Source of the DNA: an uncultured Oxalobacteraceae bacterium
Lineage (GTDB): Bacteria > Pseudomonadota > Gammaproteobacteria > Burkholderiales > Burkholderiaceae
Assembly (NCBI GenBank): GCA_946479255.1
Contig: CAMLFK010000074.1
Location: 1 to 19,324, forward strand
Direction: 5' to 3'
DNA length: 19,324 bases
The position numbers were made by a program, and so were the translations under genes. Positions 8,292 through 15,784 of this stretch are shown one piece after another; position 1 is the first letter of the stretch; every line of letters starts with the position of its first letter. Under the pieces are notes generated by a model that saw nothing but the letters and a program-made list of their open reading frames with translations, searched no databases and was not told the DNA's origin.

Positions 8292-8855
8292 CCGCTGGCG
8301 CCGCATCGCGAGTGCGCCGAGCAGCAGTGCGCCGGCTCCGAACATCAGGTAGGTGGACGGTTCCGGCACCTGCGTGACGATCAGCCTGGTTTCGGGTGTC
8401 CATGTGAGCGTTTCGTGGTGCTGGAAATGTGTTGGCGAACGGACATCGAGCACGCTTGTCTGGCCGGTGGTGACCGATAAGGAGGAGGCCATGCCATTGT
8501 TGCCGAGATCTGCGATCGACCACCCTGAGAAGTGCAGTCCACCTTCGGGGCTGAAGCGGAACGCATCGAGGCCGCAGCCTATATACATGCCGGTCGGGCA
8601 GCCCATCATGGGCATGCCTGCCCTGAACGACGATAGTTCGTTCAGCTCAAGGACGCCGTCGAGGTCCGAGTCAACACCGGAGAAGCTGCCTTCGACGCCG
8701 AATCCGAGCCCGACGCCCCGATACTCATCATCGCTTGAGATCACATGGTATTGAAAGTATTCGTACTTGAAATTCCAGGTGTCGGCATGCGCCGGGGCGG
8801 ACAGGCACAGGCCGAGCAGGCAAGCCAGGACTGGCGATTGGGTTGGACGCAGCAT
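8169..8855 (-). CDS. PEP-CTERM sorting domain protein with EF-hand-like loop
   Basis: A 228-residue exported protein. It has a signal peptide (1-24, ending AHA), a domain with an EF-hand-like calcium loop DSDLDGVLELNE (62-73), and a PEP-CTERM tripartite end: VPEPST (from 163), a hydrophobic helix and the basic cluster RRQR (185-188). Such proteins are processed by exosortase and usually end within a few residues of the basic cluster. Here 40 more residues follow (189-228), read antisense to the NiCoT remnant, so the native stop seems to have been lost at a rearrangement near 8291. The start at 8855 has GAGGAG at good spacing; an upstream in-frame Met (8996) gives no signal peptide. It is probably a surface or matrix protein. 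Whether the extended tail still permits sorting is unknown. Confidence 0.82.
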   Translation of the reverse strand: MLRPTQSPVLACLLGLCLSAPAHADTWNFKYEYFQYHVISSDDEYRGVGLGFGVEGSFSGVDSDLDGVLELNELSSFRAGMPMMGCPTGMYIGCGLDAFRFSPEGGLHFSGWSIADLGNNGMASSLSVTTGQTSVLDVRSPTHFQHHETLTWTPETRLIVTQVPEPSTYLMFGAGALLLGALAMRRQRLHRDSMKKLPTMQAPMTAKVSSSSSNPGHRLLAVPWAATP

Positions 8856-9047
8856 GGGACGCTCCTCAACAGAACGCGACCAGTTAAAGGGAGCGAACAC
8901 CGGACCGGTCGCCGTCCGCGGAATCGCGTGGTAACTATATTTATGTGGCCCGCATATCTGGCAGGCTCGTGCGTTGGCATCCGCCGGAGTATGCACCGAT
9001 TCCTTGGTACGGAGCGCGCACCTCCGCTCTGCAGGAGGCGTGACCCT

Positions 9048-10096
9048 TCAGTGCTCGTGCCGATGGTGGATATCCGGGTAATGCGGATGGCTGTGCCGCA
9101 GTGGTGCGTGCGCGTGGCGGTGAACGTGTGGTTCCGTGCCGTCCCAGCCGTCATCGTGCGTATGCCGATGGTGTTCGTCATGACGGTGACTGTGTGAGTG
9201 GTCCATAGCTTCGTGCAAGTGCTCGTGCGTGTGCGCTTCCGTCAGGTGCAAGTACAGCCCGGTCGCCATCAGCGCGCCCGCAGCCCAGAACAGTGGACCC
9301 GGATGCTCGCCCGGCATCGCCAGCGATATCGCCGCCCCCGCGAACGGCGCCAGCGAAAAATAAGCACCTGCGCGCGCCGTGCCGAGATGGCGCAGGCCGA
9401 GCACGAACAGCACCAGGCTCAGGCCGTAGCCGACGAAGCCCAGCAGTGCAGCCAGCGCCGCGGTAGCTGGGGGGGCGGCGCGGCGCCCATGGCCATAGCG
9501 ACCGTCAGATTGACGGAGCCGGCGGCGAGCCCCTTGAAACAGGCGATCTGCACTGCGTCGCTGGCCGATACCTGGCGGGTCAGGTTATTGTCGATCCCCC
9601 AGCACAAACAGGCCCCGGCGACGGCGAGCGGCCCCGCCAGCGAGCCATCGCTCGTTATACCATTCCACGACAGCAGCACGCTGCCGCCGACGATGGCCAA
9701 CATGCCCAATGCAATGCGCCGGTCGAAGTTTTCCTTGAACGCGAACCATGCCAGCAGGGCGGTCAGTACGCTTTCCAGATTGAGCAGCAGGGACGCGGTG
9801 GAAGCGGCGGTGTGCACGAGGCCGTACATCAGCAACACCGGCCCGAGCACGCCGCCGCTCAGGACAGCGCCGGCAAGCCATGGCAGATCGGCCCGCGCCA
9901 GGCCAGCTATCCGCACCCCGCGCACGCGCCTGGCGAGGTACACGCAAGCCAGGCCGGCACCACTCCCGGCATACAGTAGACCCGCCAGCAAAACCGGTGA
10001 CACGTTGCCGGTCAGCTGCTTGGCGAACGGCGTACTGGCGCCAAACAGTGTGGCCGACAGCAGGGAAAACACTACGCCTTGATCCAAGACTTTCAT
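9048..10096 (-). pseudogene. EamA/DMT-family transporter with His-rich tail, frameshifted
   Basis: A drug/metabolite transporter with two EamA repeats of about five helices each (roughly residues 8-142 and 155-285). The reading frame from ATG 10096 (Shine-Dalgarno GGGGAGGAG) breaks after about residue 209 at a run of seven G on the plus strand (9469-9475) and then stops at 9419. The rest of the family sequence continues in another frame as LGLRHLGTARAGAYFSLAPF and ends at 9048. One extra base in the run (eight G), or two fewer, would restore a 349-residue protein. The final ~66 residues contain about 24 histidines (for example HSHSHRHDEHHRHTH), a likely metal-binding cytoplasmic tail. It lies 29 bases after chrA and is probably co-transcribed with chrBA. 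It could be a true mutation, a phase-variable tract or an assembly error. Confidence 0.85.
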
Positions 10097-10125
10097 CGCT
10101 CCTCCCCGCGCCGCAGGGCGTGCGC

Positions 10126-11295
10126 TCAGTGCATCAGCGGATAGATCACCAGGCCGAGCAGCGCGGCCGCGGCAATGACTACCGGCTCCTGCAGTTTTTT
10201 GAATTTCAGCAGCAGAGCAATCGTGACCACCGCGATGATCGCCGTCGGCATATCGGTGATCGAGCGCTTGGCAATGACCACGACCGATCCGGCGATGGCG
10301 CCGATCGCCGCGGCGGTAATGCCGTCGACGAAAGCCAGCACCCCGGGCAGCTTGCCATACTTCTTGAAATACGGCGCCGGAATGATGGTGAGCAGGTAGC
10401 AGGGCAGGAAAGTGGCCAGCGCCGCCACGGTCGCACCCGGCAGGCCGGCGATCAGGTAGCCGATGAAGCCGACCGTGATTACCACGGGACCCGGGGTGAT
10501 CATGGCAACGGCAACCGCGTCGACGAACTGCTTCTCGGTGAGCCACTGGTGCTCGGTCACCACGCCGCCGTACAGGAAAGGTACGATGGCCAGGCCGGAC
10601 CCGAACACGAAGGCACCCGCCTTGGCGAAGAACAGCGCGATCTGGGTCAGCACCGGCGCATCGAAGGCGGCGAACAGGCTTGATGCGTGCGGAATCTGGG
10701 CGGCCAGCAGGGCGTTGGCGCCGCTTTTGCGCAGCCAGGCAGGCGGCGCGCGCAGGAACCATACCAGCATGCCGGCGGCGATGAACAGCCAGGCGATTTC
10801 CGACTCGGTGATGATCGTGACGACCGCCAGCAGCAGATAGATTGCCCACAGCAGCTTGTCCTTGCCGACGCTTTTGGTCGTCAGCTTCTTTGCGCTGATG
10901 ACGATAATGCCGATCACGGCCGCGCCGACGCCATAGAAGACGGCCTGCATCCAGCCGATGCCGCCGAATTCCACATAGGCCCAGCCCAGCGCGACCACCA
11001 TGAAGAACGAGGGCAGCACAAACGCGATGCCGGCCAGGGTGGCACCGCGAACGCGGTAGTGGACGAAGCCCAGGTAAATGCCCAGTTGCGCGGCCAGCGG
11101 GCCGGGTGCCAGCTGCGCCAGTGCCAGCCCTTCCTTGTAGTCGGCCTCGGTAATCCAGCCGCGTTCCTCGACCAGGTCGCGGTGCATATAGCCGACCAGC
11201 GCGACCGGCCCGCCGAAGCCCAGCGCGCCGAGGCGCAGCATGTACAGCACCATTTGCCAGAGCGTATAGCGCGGCGCGGTCACGTCATCTTTCAA
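10126..11295 (-). CDS. chrA: chromate transporter ChrA
   Basis: A 389-residue two-domain CHR-family transporter that exports chromate from the cytoplasm. Each half has the CHR pattern: LRLGALGFGGPVALVGY (21-37) with AQLAPGPLAAQ (60-70), and KAGAFVFGSGLAIVPFLYGG with AMITPGPVVITVGFIGYL in the second half. About ten to twelve membrane helices are expected. The start is taken as TTG at 11295, preceded by AAGGGAG with a six-base spacer and overlapping the chrB stop by 11 bases. The in-frame ATG at 11328 would add 11 residues but has no Shine-Dalgarno and lies deep inside chrB. The gene is the middle one of chrB-chrA-EamA and is presumably chromate-inducible through ChrB. Confidence 0.92.
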   Translation of the reverse strand: MKDDVTAPRYTLWQMVLYMLRLGALGFGGPVALVGYMHRDLVEERGWITEADYKEGLALAQLAPGPLAAQLGIYLGFVHYRVRGATLAGIAFVLPSFFMVVALGWAYVEFGGIGWMQAVFYGVGAAVIGIIVISAKKLTTKSVGKDKLLWAIYLLLAVVTIITESEIAWLFIAAGMLVWFLRAPPAWLRKSGANALLAAQIPHASSLFAAFDAPVLTQIALFFAKAGAFVFGSGLAIVPFLYGGVVTEHQWLTEKQFVDAVAVAMITPGPVVITVGFIGYLIAGLPGATVAALATFLPCYLLTIIPAPYFKKYGKLPGVLAFVDGITAAAIGAIAGSVVVIAKRSITDMPTAIIAVVTIALLLKFKKLQEPVVIAAAALLGLVIYPLMH

Positions 11296-12256
11296 TGTTT
11301 TCTCCCTTGGATCGTAAATAATGGACATAGAGCGAGTCGAGCGTCAGGCTCATCTCCGCGAGCAGCTGGTCGTCATCGCTGGTGCGCCGGCGGGCGCCAT
11401 CGAGCATGGCTTCGAAACCGCCGGCCGCCGCCACGGGCGTGCCGCCCACGTCCAGGAAGTGCACCAGCCTGGCCAGCTGCGCGAGGCCGCTATCGCCCGC
11501 CAGGCCGAAGCTGGCCATCAGCACTTCGAAGGTGACCAGTTCGTCCATGTGGGTGAAGGCGGCGCCGTCGAAATCGAAGCCGAGTGCGTCAGACGGGCAG
11601 TCGGCCGGCGTTTCAAGCCACAGGATGCGGGCTTCCGAATCGATGAAGCGGCGAATCAGCCAGGCGCTGGCGACCCGGTCCACCCAAGGCCGTTTGCGCG
11701 TGGCCCAGGTGCGGCCGCGGTAGTCGGCCGCGTTGCGCTGCGCAAGCTGGCCGGCGCTGGCCTGCGGTTCGCCGCTGGTGAGCGACTCCGCACGGCTCAT
11801 GAAGTCTTCCCACGCCTGGCTTGCGCGCATGGCTGCGTCACCTGGGAAAAAGTCGATCGCATGGACCGCTTCGTATTCCTTGCGAAGCTTTCGCACCAGC
11901 TTGTTGAGTTCCTGCGCATTCATGGCCGGCATGGCGCCGCGCAGCTCGGCCAGCGTCTTTAACAGTGAAGCGTAGTCGTCGCTGCGGTCGAACAGGGCGA
12001 TGAACGCTTCCTGCTCGCCATCCACATGCGGGGCCACGTCCAGCACCCACGCGGTGCCGCCTTCGCGGTGCACATCGGCCGCCAGCTGGCTGATCTCGGC
12101 GGCACGCGCGTCGCTGCGCGGAAGCAGATAGGCACCGTCTCGCAAGGCGACACAGCCGAGCGCTTTAAGCGCGCGCCATACCCGCATCCGGGCGGTGGCG
12201 CCGTTGGCGGGCAAGCTGACGATCAGAAGAAGCCAGGTCGGGGTGAATGCGTTCAT
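11285..12256 (-). CDS. chrB: chromate-response regulator/resistance protein ChrB
   Basis: A 323-residue ChrB. The N-terminal domain (about 1-150) has the family opening WLLLIVSLPANGATARMRVWRALK and DGAYLLP, and the C-terminal ChrB domain (about 185-315) has RPWVDRVASAWLIRRFID, the FDFDGAAFTH block and LVHFLDVGG. In characterised chr loci ChrB senses chromate and controls chrA expression. It is first in the operon, and chrA overlaps its end. No Shine-Dalgarno precedes the ATG. A perfect TATAAT lies so close that transcription should begin at or next to the ATG, which points to a leaderless message. The start agrees with the family's short N-terminus. Confidence 0.9.
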   Translation of the reverse strand: MNAFTPTWLLLIVSLPANGATARMRVWRALKALGCVALRDGAYLLPRSDARAAEISQLAADVHREGGTAWVLDVAPHVDGEQEAFIALFDRSDDYASLLKTLAELRGAMPAMNAQELNKLVRKLRKEYEAVHAIDFFPGDAAMRASQAWEDFMSRAESLTSGEPQASAGQLAQRNAADYRGRTWATRKRPWVDRVASAWLIRRFIDSEARILWLETPADCPSDALGFDFDGAAFTHMDELVTFEVLMASFGLAGDSGLAQLARLVHFLDVGGTPVAAAGGFEAMLDGARRRTSDDDQLLAEMSLTLDSLYVHYLRSKGENIER

Positions 12257-12262
12257 AGGCTA

Positions 12263-12291
12263 ATTATATTTGAACGTTGCGATCAGTACAG
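12263..12291 (-). promoter_or_regulatory. candidate chrBA promoter (leaderless)
   Basis: On the minus strand TATAAT (12268-12263) is a perfect -10 box only six bases before the chrB ATG, placing the expected transcription start at the start codon. The hexamer 17 bases upstream (CTGTAC, 12291-12286) is a poor -35, as often seen for regulated promoters. Confidence 0.5.
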
Positions 12292-12313
12292 AATATGTGG
12301 TGATCGCTACAAC
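12276..12313. promoter_or_regulatory. inverted repeat, candidate ChrB operator
   Basis: GTTGCGATCA (12276-12285) and TGATCGCTACAAC (12301-12313) are inverted copies, with a 2-base bulge in the right arm, around a 15-base centre. The left arm fills the -10/-35 spacer of the candidate chrB promoter and the right arm lies just upstream of the -35, as expected for an operator. Assignment to ChrB is inference from position. Confidence 0.4.
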
Positions 12314-12388
12314 GCGTGATAAAGCGCGTATTTTGACTTCCGTGGTACATGATATCGTCGGCGCGGTTCCAATATCGAAAGTACCTAA

Positions 12389-13033
12389 ATGAAGCCGACG
12401 ATCACTGCATGCTTGTTTGCCGCCGCCTGTTTACCCGCAGCGGCCGCGCCCAAATATCTTCTCCCCGACTATGCCGAGGTCAGGCTCATCAATATGGCGC
12501 TTTTGGCCGGCAATTGCGAGGCCGCGCTCAGCCTGATGAAGGCCGGCGTCAAGAAGCGCCAACCCGATGTGCTTCTAGTCGGCGGCACCATGTTTGAAAA
12601 CGGCACCTGCATGAAACCAGACTGGGACAAGGCGGTGAACCTCTATCAGCTTGCCGACCAGGCCGGCAACCGGTCCGCCATTCCACGCCTGATGGCAGGC
12701 TTTGCGCACCCGGGCCGCGATAACGGACTGGCGCTGTGGTGGGCCGCCCAGTACGAGCCCGAAGACGGCACCACCGCGCCGCAGGCCTACCGCACCACCG
12801 TGCGCGTGCTGGCCGACGAGAGCGCGCTGGCCTTCGCCATCCGCGCCTGGCGGCCCCAGGCCGAGTCGGTCAACGGCGGCCTGGCGCGCCGCGACAAGGT
12901 GGCACGCGACCAGGATTTCAGCAGGGTACCGGCTCAATGCCACCGTAGTCCCACCAGAGGCCGTGCTCAAGCAAAATGCGCGCATGATTCCAAGCTGCGC
13001 CTGTCATGCAGAGTGCGTATAGCACTCGAATGA
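12389..13033 (+). CDS. exported Sel1-like hypothetical protein, 3' end probably frameshifted
   Basis: A 214-residue reading frame with a signal peptide (about 1-20, ending AAAA/PKY). A helical mature part resembles Sel1/TPR-like repeats: WDKAVNLYQLADQAGNRSAI (about 78-97), then GLALWWAAQYEPEDG. It is probably periplasmic. I do not recognise a specific family. After residue ~179 (RDQDF) the frame turns into Arg/Ser/Cys-rich sequence (SRVPAQCHRSPTRGRAQ). The +1 frame instead gives the more ordinary YRLNATVVPPEAVLKQNAR and stops at 13022. Removing one G from GGG near 12924-12926 would join them. This suggests a recent 1-base insertion. It is a single gene, divergent from chrB; no strong Shine-Dalgarno is seen, and the start is chosen for the signal peptide. 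Confidence 0.65.
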   Translation: MKPTITACLFAAACLPAAAAPKYLLPDYAEVRLINMALLAGNCEAALSLMKAGVKKRQPDVLLVGGTMFENGTCMKPDWDKAVNLYQLADQAGNRSAIPRLMAGFAHPGRDNGLALWWAAQYEPEDGTTAPQAYRTTVRVLADESALAFAIRAWRPQAESVNGGLARRDKVARDQDFSRVPAQCHRSPTRGRAQAKCAHDSKLRLSCRVRIALE

Positions 13034-13101
13034 CGAATGACGGATTCTTCAAAATATTCGGCCTCAGGTTAACGAGATCGGTTCGGTCAACATTGGCTTG
13101 A

Positions 13102-13503
13102 TTACTCGTATTTCTGCAGCTCTTCGCTCAGAAAGCGCTGTAATTCCTGCGCCGCCATCCAAACGCCCTTCATTGAAGGTGTAGGGAACACAGCAACTTG
13201 AACCTGATTTTCAGCCATGTCCGGTAGCCATGCTTCAGTGAACTCGTGAACGTCGATCGAGGCCGGTGAGCAATCGGCCCAGCTCTCCCTTGCACAGGCA
13301 CTTGCGTAATCGGGATGCGGCCAAACCGGGAATCCATTCGCGCCTGTATCGTCTGCAAAGGCGACCCATCCGTCAGGATGGCGCAGCCCCCATACAAGCT
13401 CGGAATCCGCGGCTTGACCAATGAAATGTTTGAACCTTGCCGCGCCATTTGATGACAGCAAGGAGGCAAGCTGCCGGGGATTAAGTTTAGGAGGTATGCC
13501 CAT
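13102..13503 (-). CDS. DUF2750 domain protein
   Basis: A 133-residue soluble protein matching the DUF2750 family: RFKHFIGQAADSELVWGL (23-40), DGWVAFADD (44-52), FPVWPHPDYA (58-67), a WADCSPASIDVHEF block (75-88) and VAVFPTP (103-109). The length is normal. There is no signal peptide or membrane segment, so it is cytoplasmic. The function is unknown; proteins with this fold occur both as lone genes and near polymorphic-toxin immunity clusters, but no toxin gene is present here. The Shine-Dalgarno is weak (GAAAACGAA). It lies between the hypothetical gene and the CNNM gene, separated from the latter by 112 bases in which I see no strong element. Confidence 0.85.
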   Translation of the reverse strand: MGIPPKLNPRQLASLLSSNGAARFKHFIGQAADSELVWGLRHPDGWVAFADDTGANGFPVWPHPDYASACARESWADCSPASIDVHEFTEAWLPDMAENQVQVAVFPTPSMKGVWMAAQELQRFLSEELQKYE

Positions 13504-13615
13504 TTCGTTTTCTACGTTGGCAAGCGCGGTCCGCTTGTGGCCTGGAGCGTTGGTTCGTGGGGACTCAGTGTACTGGGTTTATTGCCATCAAGACAAGTTG
13601 AGTTTGTTCAGATTA

Positions 13616-14908
13616 TTAGTCGTGCTCGACCGGCATCCTGGTCGCGAGTACCTTGTCGATGCGCCGGCCATCCACATCCACCACTTCGAAACGCCATCCT
13701 TCCCAGTCTGCGACCTCTCCGGCGCAAGGTATCCGGTCCATCAGCACCATGAGCATGCCGCTGATGGTGTGATAGCGGCCCTTGTCTTCTTCAGGCACGG
13801 TTTTCAGGCCCAGCCGATCCTTGGTTTCCGGAATGGCGATCGATCCATCCAGCAACCAGGAACCATCCGCCCGCTGGACTGCCGAAGCGTGTTGCAAATC
13901 GTGGGGCGTGAATTCGCCGGTCAAGGCTTCCATCATGTCCTGGAGCGTCACGAGGCCCTGCAGGTCCCCGTACTCATCAACGACAAACGCCATCGGGTTT
14001 CCGCTGGCACGAAAGTGCTCCAGCAAACCCATGCCGGTCAAGGTCTCGGGAACGTAGACCGCCGGCTCGGCGATTGCACGCAAGTCGGGTGTTTGTCCTT
14101 GTGCGGCCATGGACAAGGCCTTCTTCGCGTGCACGATACCAAGCGGATTGTCCAAGCCCCCATCGCATAGCGGGAAACGGGAGTATTCGGACTCCATCAT
14201 GCGCTGCAAGTTGTGCTCAACGCTCGCCTGTATATCGATATACACCACGTCGGAACGCGGGATCATCAAGGACCCGAGCTTCCTGTCGTCCATGCGAAAA
14301 ACGTTGCGCACCATGTCGTGCTGCTGCGGTTCGATGACACCGGCTTCGGAACCTTCCTCCAGCATGGACTGGATTTCTTCTTGCGTTACGCCAGCCTGAT
14401 CGACCTCCCGAACCCGCAGGATGCGCAGGATCGCATTGGTAGAGACAGTGAGGAGCATGACGAAGGGCCGGGTGCCCAATGCCAGCCATTGCATGGGACG
14501 GGCCACCAGGCGCGAGACTTGGTCAGGATTAAGCTGCCCCAGCCGCTTAGGCACAAGTTCGCCCACGACGATGGAAGAGTAAGTAACGACAATGACGACG
14601 ATCGCCGTTGCGGCAAGGTGAGCGCTGCCTTCGTTGATACCGAGTGCGGAAAGCCGGCGCGCCAGCGGGGCTGCGAGCACGGCCTCGCCGACGATACCGT
14701 TCAGCAGCCCGATCGAGGTGATCCCGATCTGAATGGTAGACAAAAACTGGGTAGGGTCCTCGGCAAGGACGAGCGCACGCCTTGCAGCGTCGTCGCCGGC
14801 CTCCGCCTGCTTCGCCAGCCGCGCTTTATGCGCCGTGACCACGGCAATTTCGGACATGGCGAAAACGCCGTTGAGCAATATAAGACCTGCCAGGATCAGG
14901 TATTCCAC
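13616..14908 (-). CDS. CNNM/CBS-domain (HlyC/CorC family) membrane protein
   Basis: A 430-residue protein with an N-terminal CNNM (DUF21) membrane domain of about three to four helices (1-195). It is followed by a tandem CBS pair (about 210-335, with MIPRSDVVYIDI and MAFVVDEYGDLQGLVTLQD) and a C-terminal CorC_HlyC domain (about 345-425, with DGSIAIPETKDRLGL, YHTISGMLMVLMDRIP and FEVVDVDGRRIDKV). Relatives take part in Mg2+/Co2+ transport or tolerance; older records call them haemolysins. The start codon is GTG, giving MEYLILAGLILLNGVFAMSE; the Shine-Dalgarno is weak. A good sigma-70 promoter lies 60-90 bases upstream. It is a lone gene, divergent from the GST gene. Confidence 0.92.
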   Translation of the reverse strand: MEYLILAGLILLNGVFAMSEIAVVTAHKARLAKQAEAGDDAARRALVLAEDPTQFLSTIQIGITSIGLLNGIVGEAVLAAPLARRLSALGINEGSAHLAATAIVVIVVTYSSIVVGELVPKRLGQLNPDQVSRLVARPMQWLALGTRPFVMLLTVSTNAILRILRVREVDQAGVTQEEIQSMLEEGSEAGVIEPQQHDMVRNVFRMDDRKLGSLMIPRSDVVYIDIQASVEHNLQRMMESEYSRFPLCDGGLDNPLGIVHAKKALSMAAQGQTPDLRAIAEPAVYVPETLTGMGLLEHFRASGNPMAFVVDEYGDLQGLVTLQDMMEALTGEFTPHDLQHASAVQRADGSWLLDGSIAIPETKDRLGLKTVPEEDKGRYHTISGMLMVLMDRIPCAGEVADWEGWRFEVVDVDGRRIDKVLATRMPVEHD

Positions 14909-14967
14909 GGGAAGAGCTCGCTTGCTTCTGCGACCTTGGTTGTGAAGAGCATGGCCTCCGATGGGTC

Positions 14968-14996
14968 ATGCTAGGAGCAGGTGGCATTGGTGTCAA
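14968..14996 (-). promoter_or_regulatory. sigma-70 type promoter of the CNNM gene
   Basis: On the minus strand a perfect TTGACA (14996-14991) is followed by a 17-base spacer and TAGCAT (14973-14968, 4 of 6 consensus). The expected start of transcription is near 14961, giving a leader of about 54 bases to the GTG start at 14908. Confidence 0.6.
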
Positions 14997-15109
14997 TTCG
15001 GTGGAAACCTGACCGTTCCGGGCCGCAACATGACACAATCACATGTTGAGGATGGCGTGAACTGCGCCTCCGCGATCATCTGCCGATACCTTTGGAGGAA
15101 TACATACTT

Positions 15110-15748
15110 ATGGCCGACTTGATTCTCACCACCTACGATTGGGTGCCCGACATGCCACGCGGTTTCGTGCGCGATATCCGGGTGCGCTGGGCGCTGGAAG
15201 AAGCGGGATTCACTTACCGCGTCGACAGCGTATCGTTTCGCGAACGCACAGCCGAGCATTTTGCCCAGCAGCCCTTCGGACAAATACCGTTCCTCTCCGA
15301 TGGCGAGCTGTCGATCTTCGAGAGCGGCGCGATCGCGCTGCATCTGGCCGAGTCGAGCGAGGCGCTGATGCCGCTTGACGCGCGGGCCCGCAGCGAAGTG
15401 AAGGAATGGCTGTTTGCCGCACTCAACTCGGTCGAGGCGGCAAGCCTGCCGTGGTCGATTTTCGTGTTCTCGGGGATCGGCGCCGGTACGCCGGGATACC
15501 AGCTGATCGATCAGTTCCTGCACCTGCGGCTCAAACATATGGAAACCGTGCTGGCAGCGCGCGAATGGCTGGCAGGCTCGTTCTCGGTGGCGGACATCTT
15601 CATGGCCGATGTGCTGCGCCTGGTGGAACGCCTGGGCGGGATGGACAACTATCCGGCATGCCGCGCCTACGTTGCGCGGGCGACGGCGCGTCCGGCCTTC
15701 GTCAAAGCCCATGCTGACCAGATGGCGTATTTCGCCGCGGCCGACTGA
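15110..15748 (+). CDS. glutathione S-transferase family protein
   Basis: A 212-residue protein with an N-terminal thioredoxin-like GST domain (about 1-82), including the cis-proline loop FGQIPFLSDGELSIFESGAI (56-75; Pro60, then the glutathione-contact ESGA). A helical C-terminal domain follows (about 90-205, with GSFSVADIFMADVLRLVERL). It is cytoplasmic and probably conjugates or reduces small electrophiles with glutathione; the substrate is unknown. ATG 15110 is chosen over the in-frame TTG at 15092 because GGAGGA (15094-15099) sits at correct spacing before the ATG. The gene is monocistronic and ends at a strong terminator. Confidence 0.92.
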   Translation: MADLILTTYDWVPDMPRGFVRDIRVRWALEEAGFTYRVDSVSFRERTAEHFAQQPFGQIPFLSDGELSIFESGAIALHLAESSEALMPLDARARSEVKEWLFAALNSVEAASLPWSIFVFSGIGAGTPGYQLIDQFLHLRLKHMETVLAAREWLAGSFSVADIFMADVLRLVERLGGMDNYPACRAYVARATARPAFVKAHADQMAYFAAAD

Positions 15749-15751
15749 TGC

Positions 15752-15784
15752 TGCTGGCGGACCAGGTCCGCCAGCATTTCCTTT
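15752..15784 (+). terminator. intrinsic terminator after the GST gene
   Basis: An 11-bp perfect stem, TGCTGGCGGAC (15752-15762) with GTCCGCCAGCA (15766-15776), and a 3-base loop, followed by TTTCCTTT. It begins four bases after the GST stop and reaches the tctA stop codon. The T-rich tail is only on the GST side, so it mainly ends GST transcription. The same hairpin may still block convergent tctA read-through. Confidence 0.82.

Noticed and set aside
9028..9047. CCTCC/GGAGG hairpin region downstream of the EamA gene as a terminator
   Set aside because: The stem is only five base pairs and is not followed by T residues on the gene's strand.
10097..10849. N-terminal extension of the EamA gene to 476 residues
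   Set aside because: The extra part is antisense-free but out of frame over chrA and has no family similarity; ATG 10096 has an excellent Shine-Dalgarno.
11296..11328. ATG 11328 as the chrA start
   Set aside because: No Shine-Dalgarno and deep overlap with chrB; TTG 11295 has AAGGGAG at ideal spacing. The ATG remains possible.
13504..13615. Promoter for the DUF2750 gene (TTGTCT with TACACT)
   Set aside because: The 18-base spacing and weak hexamers are not distinguishable from chance.
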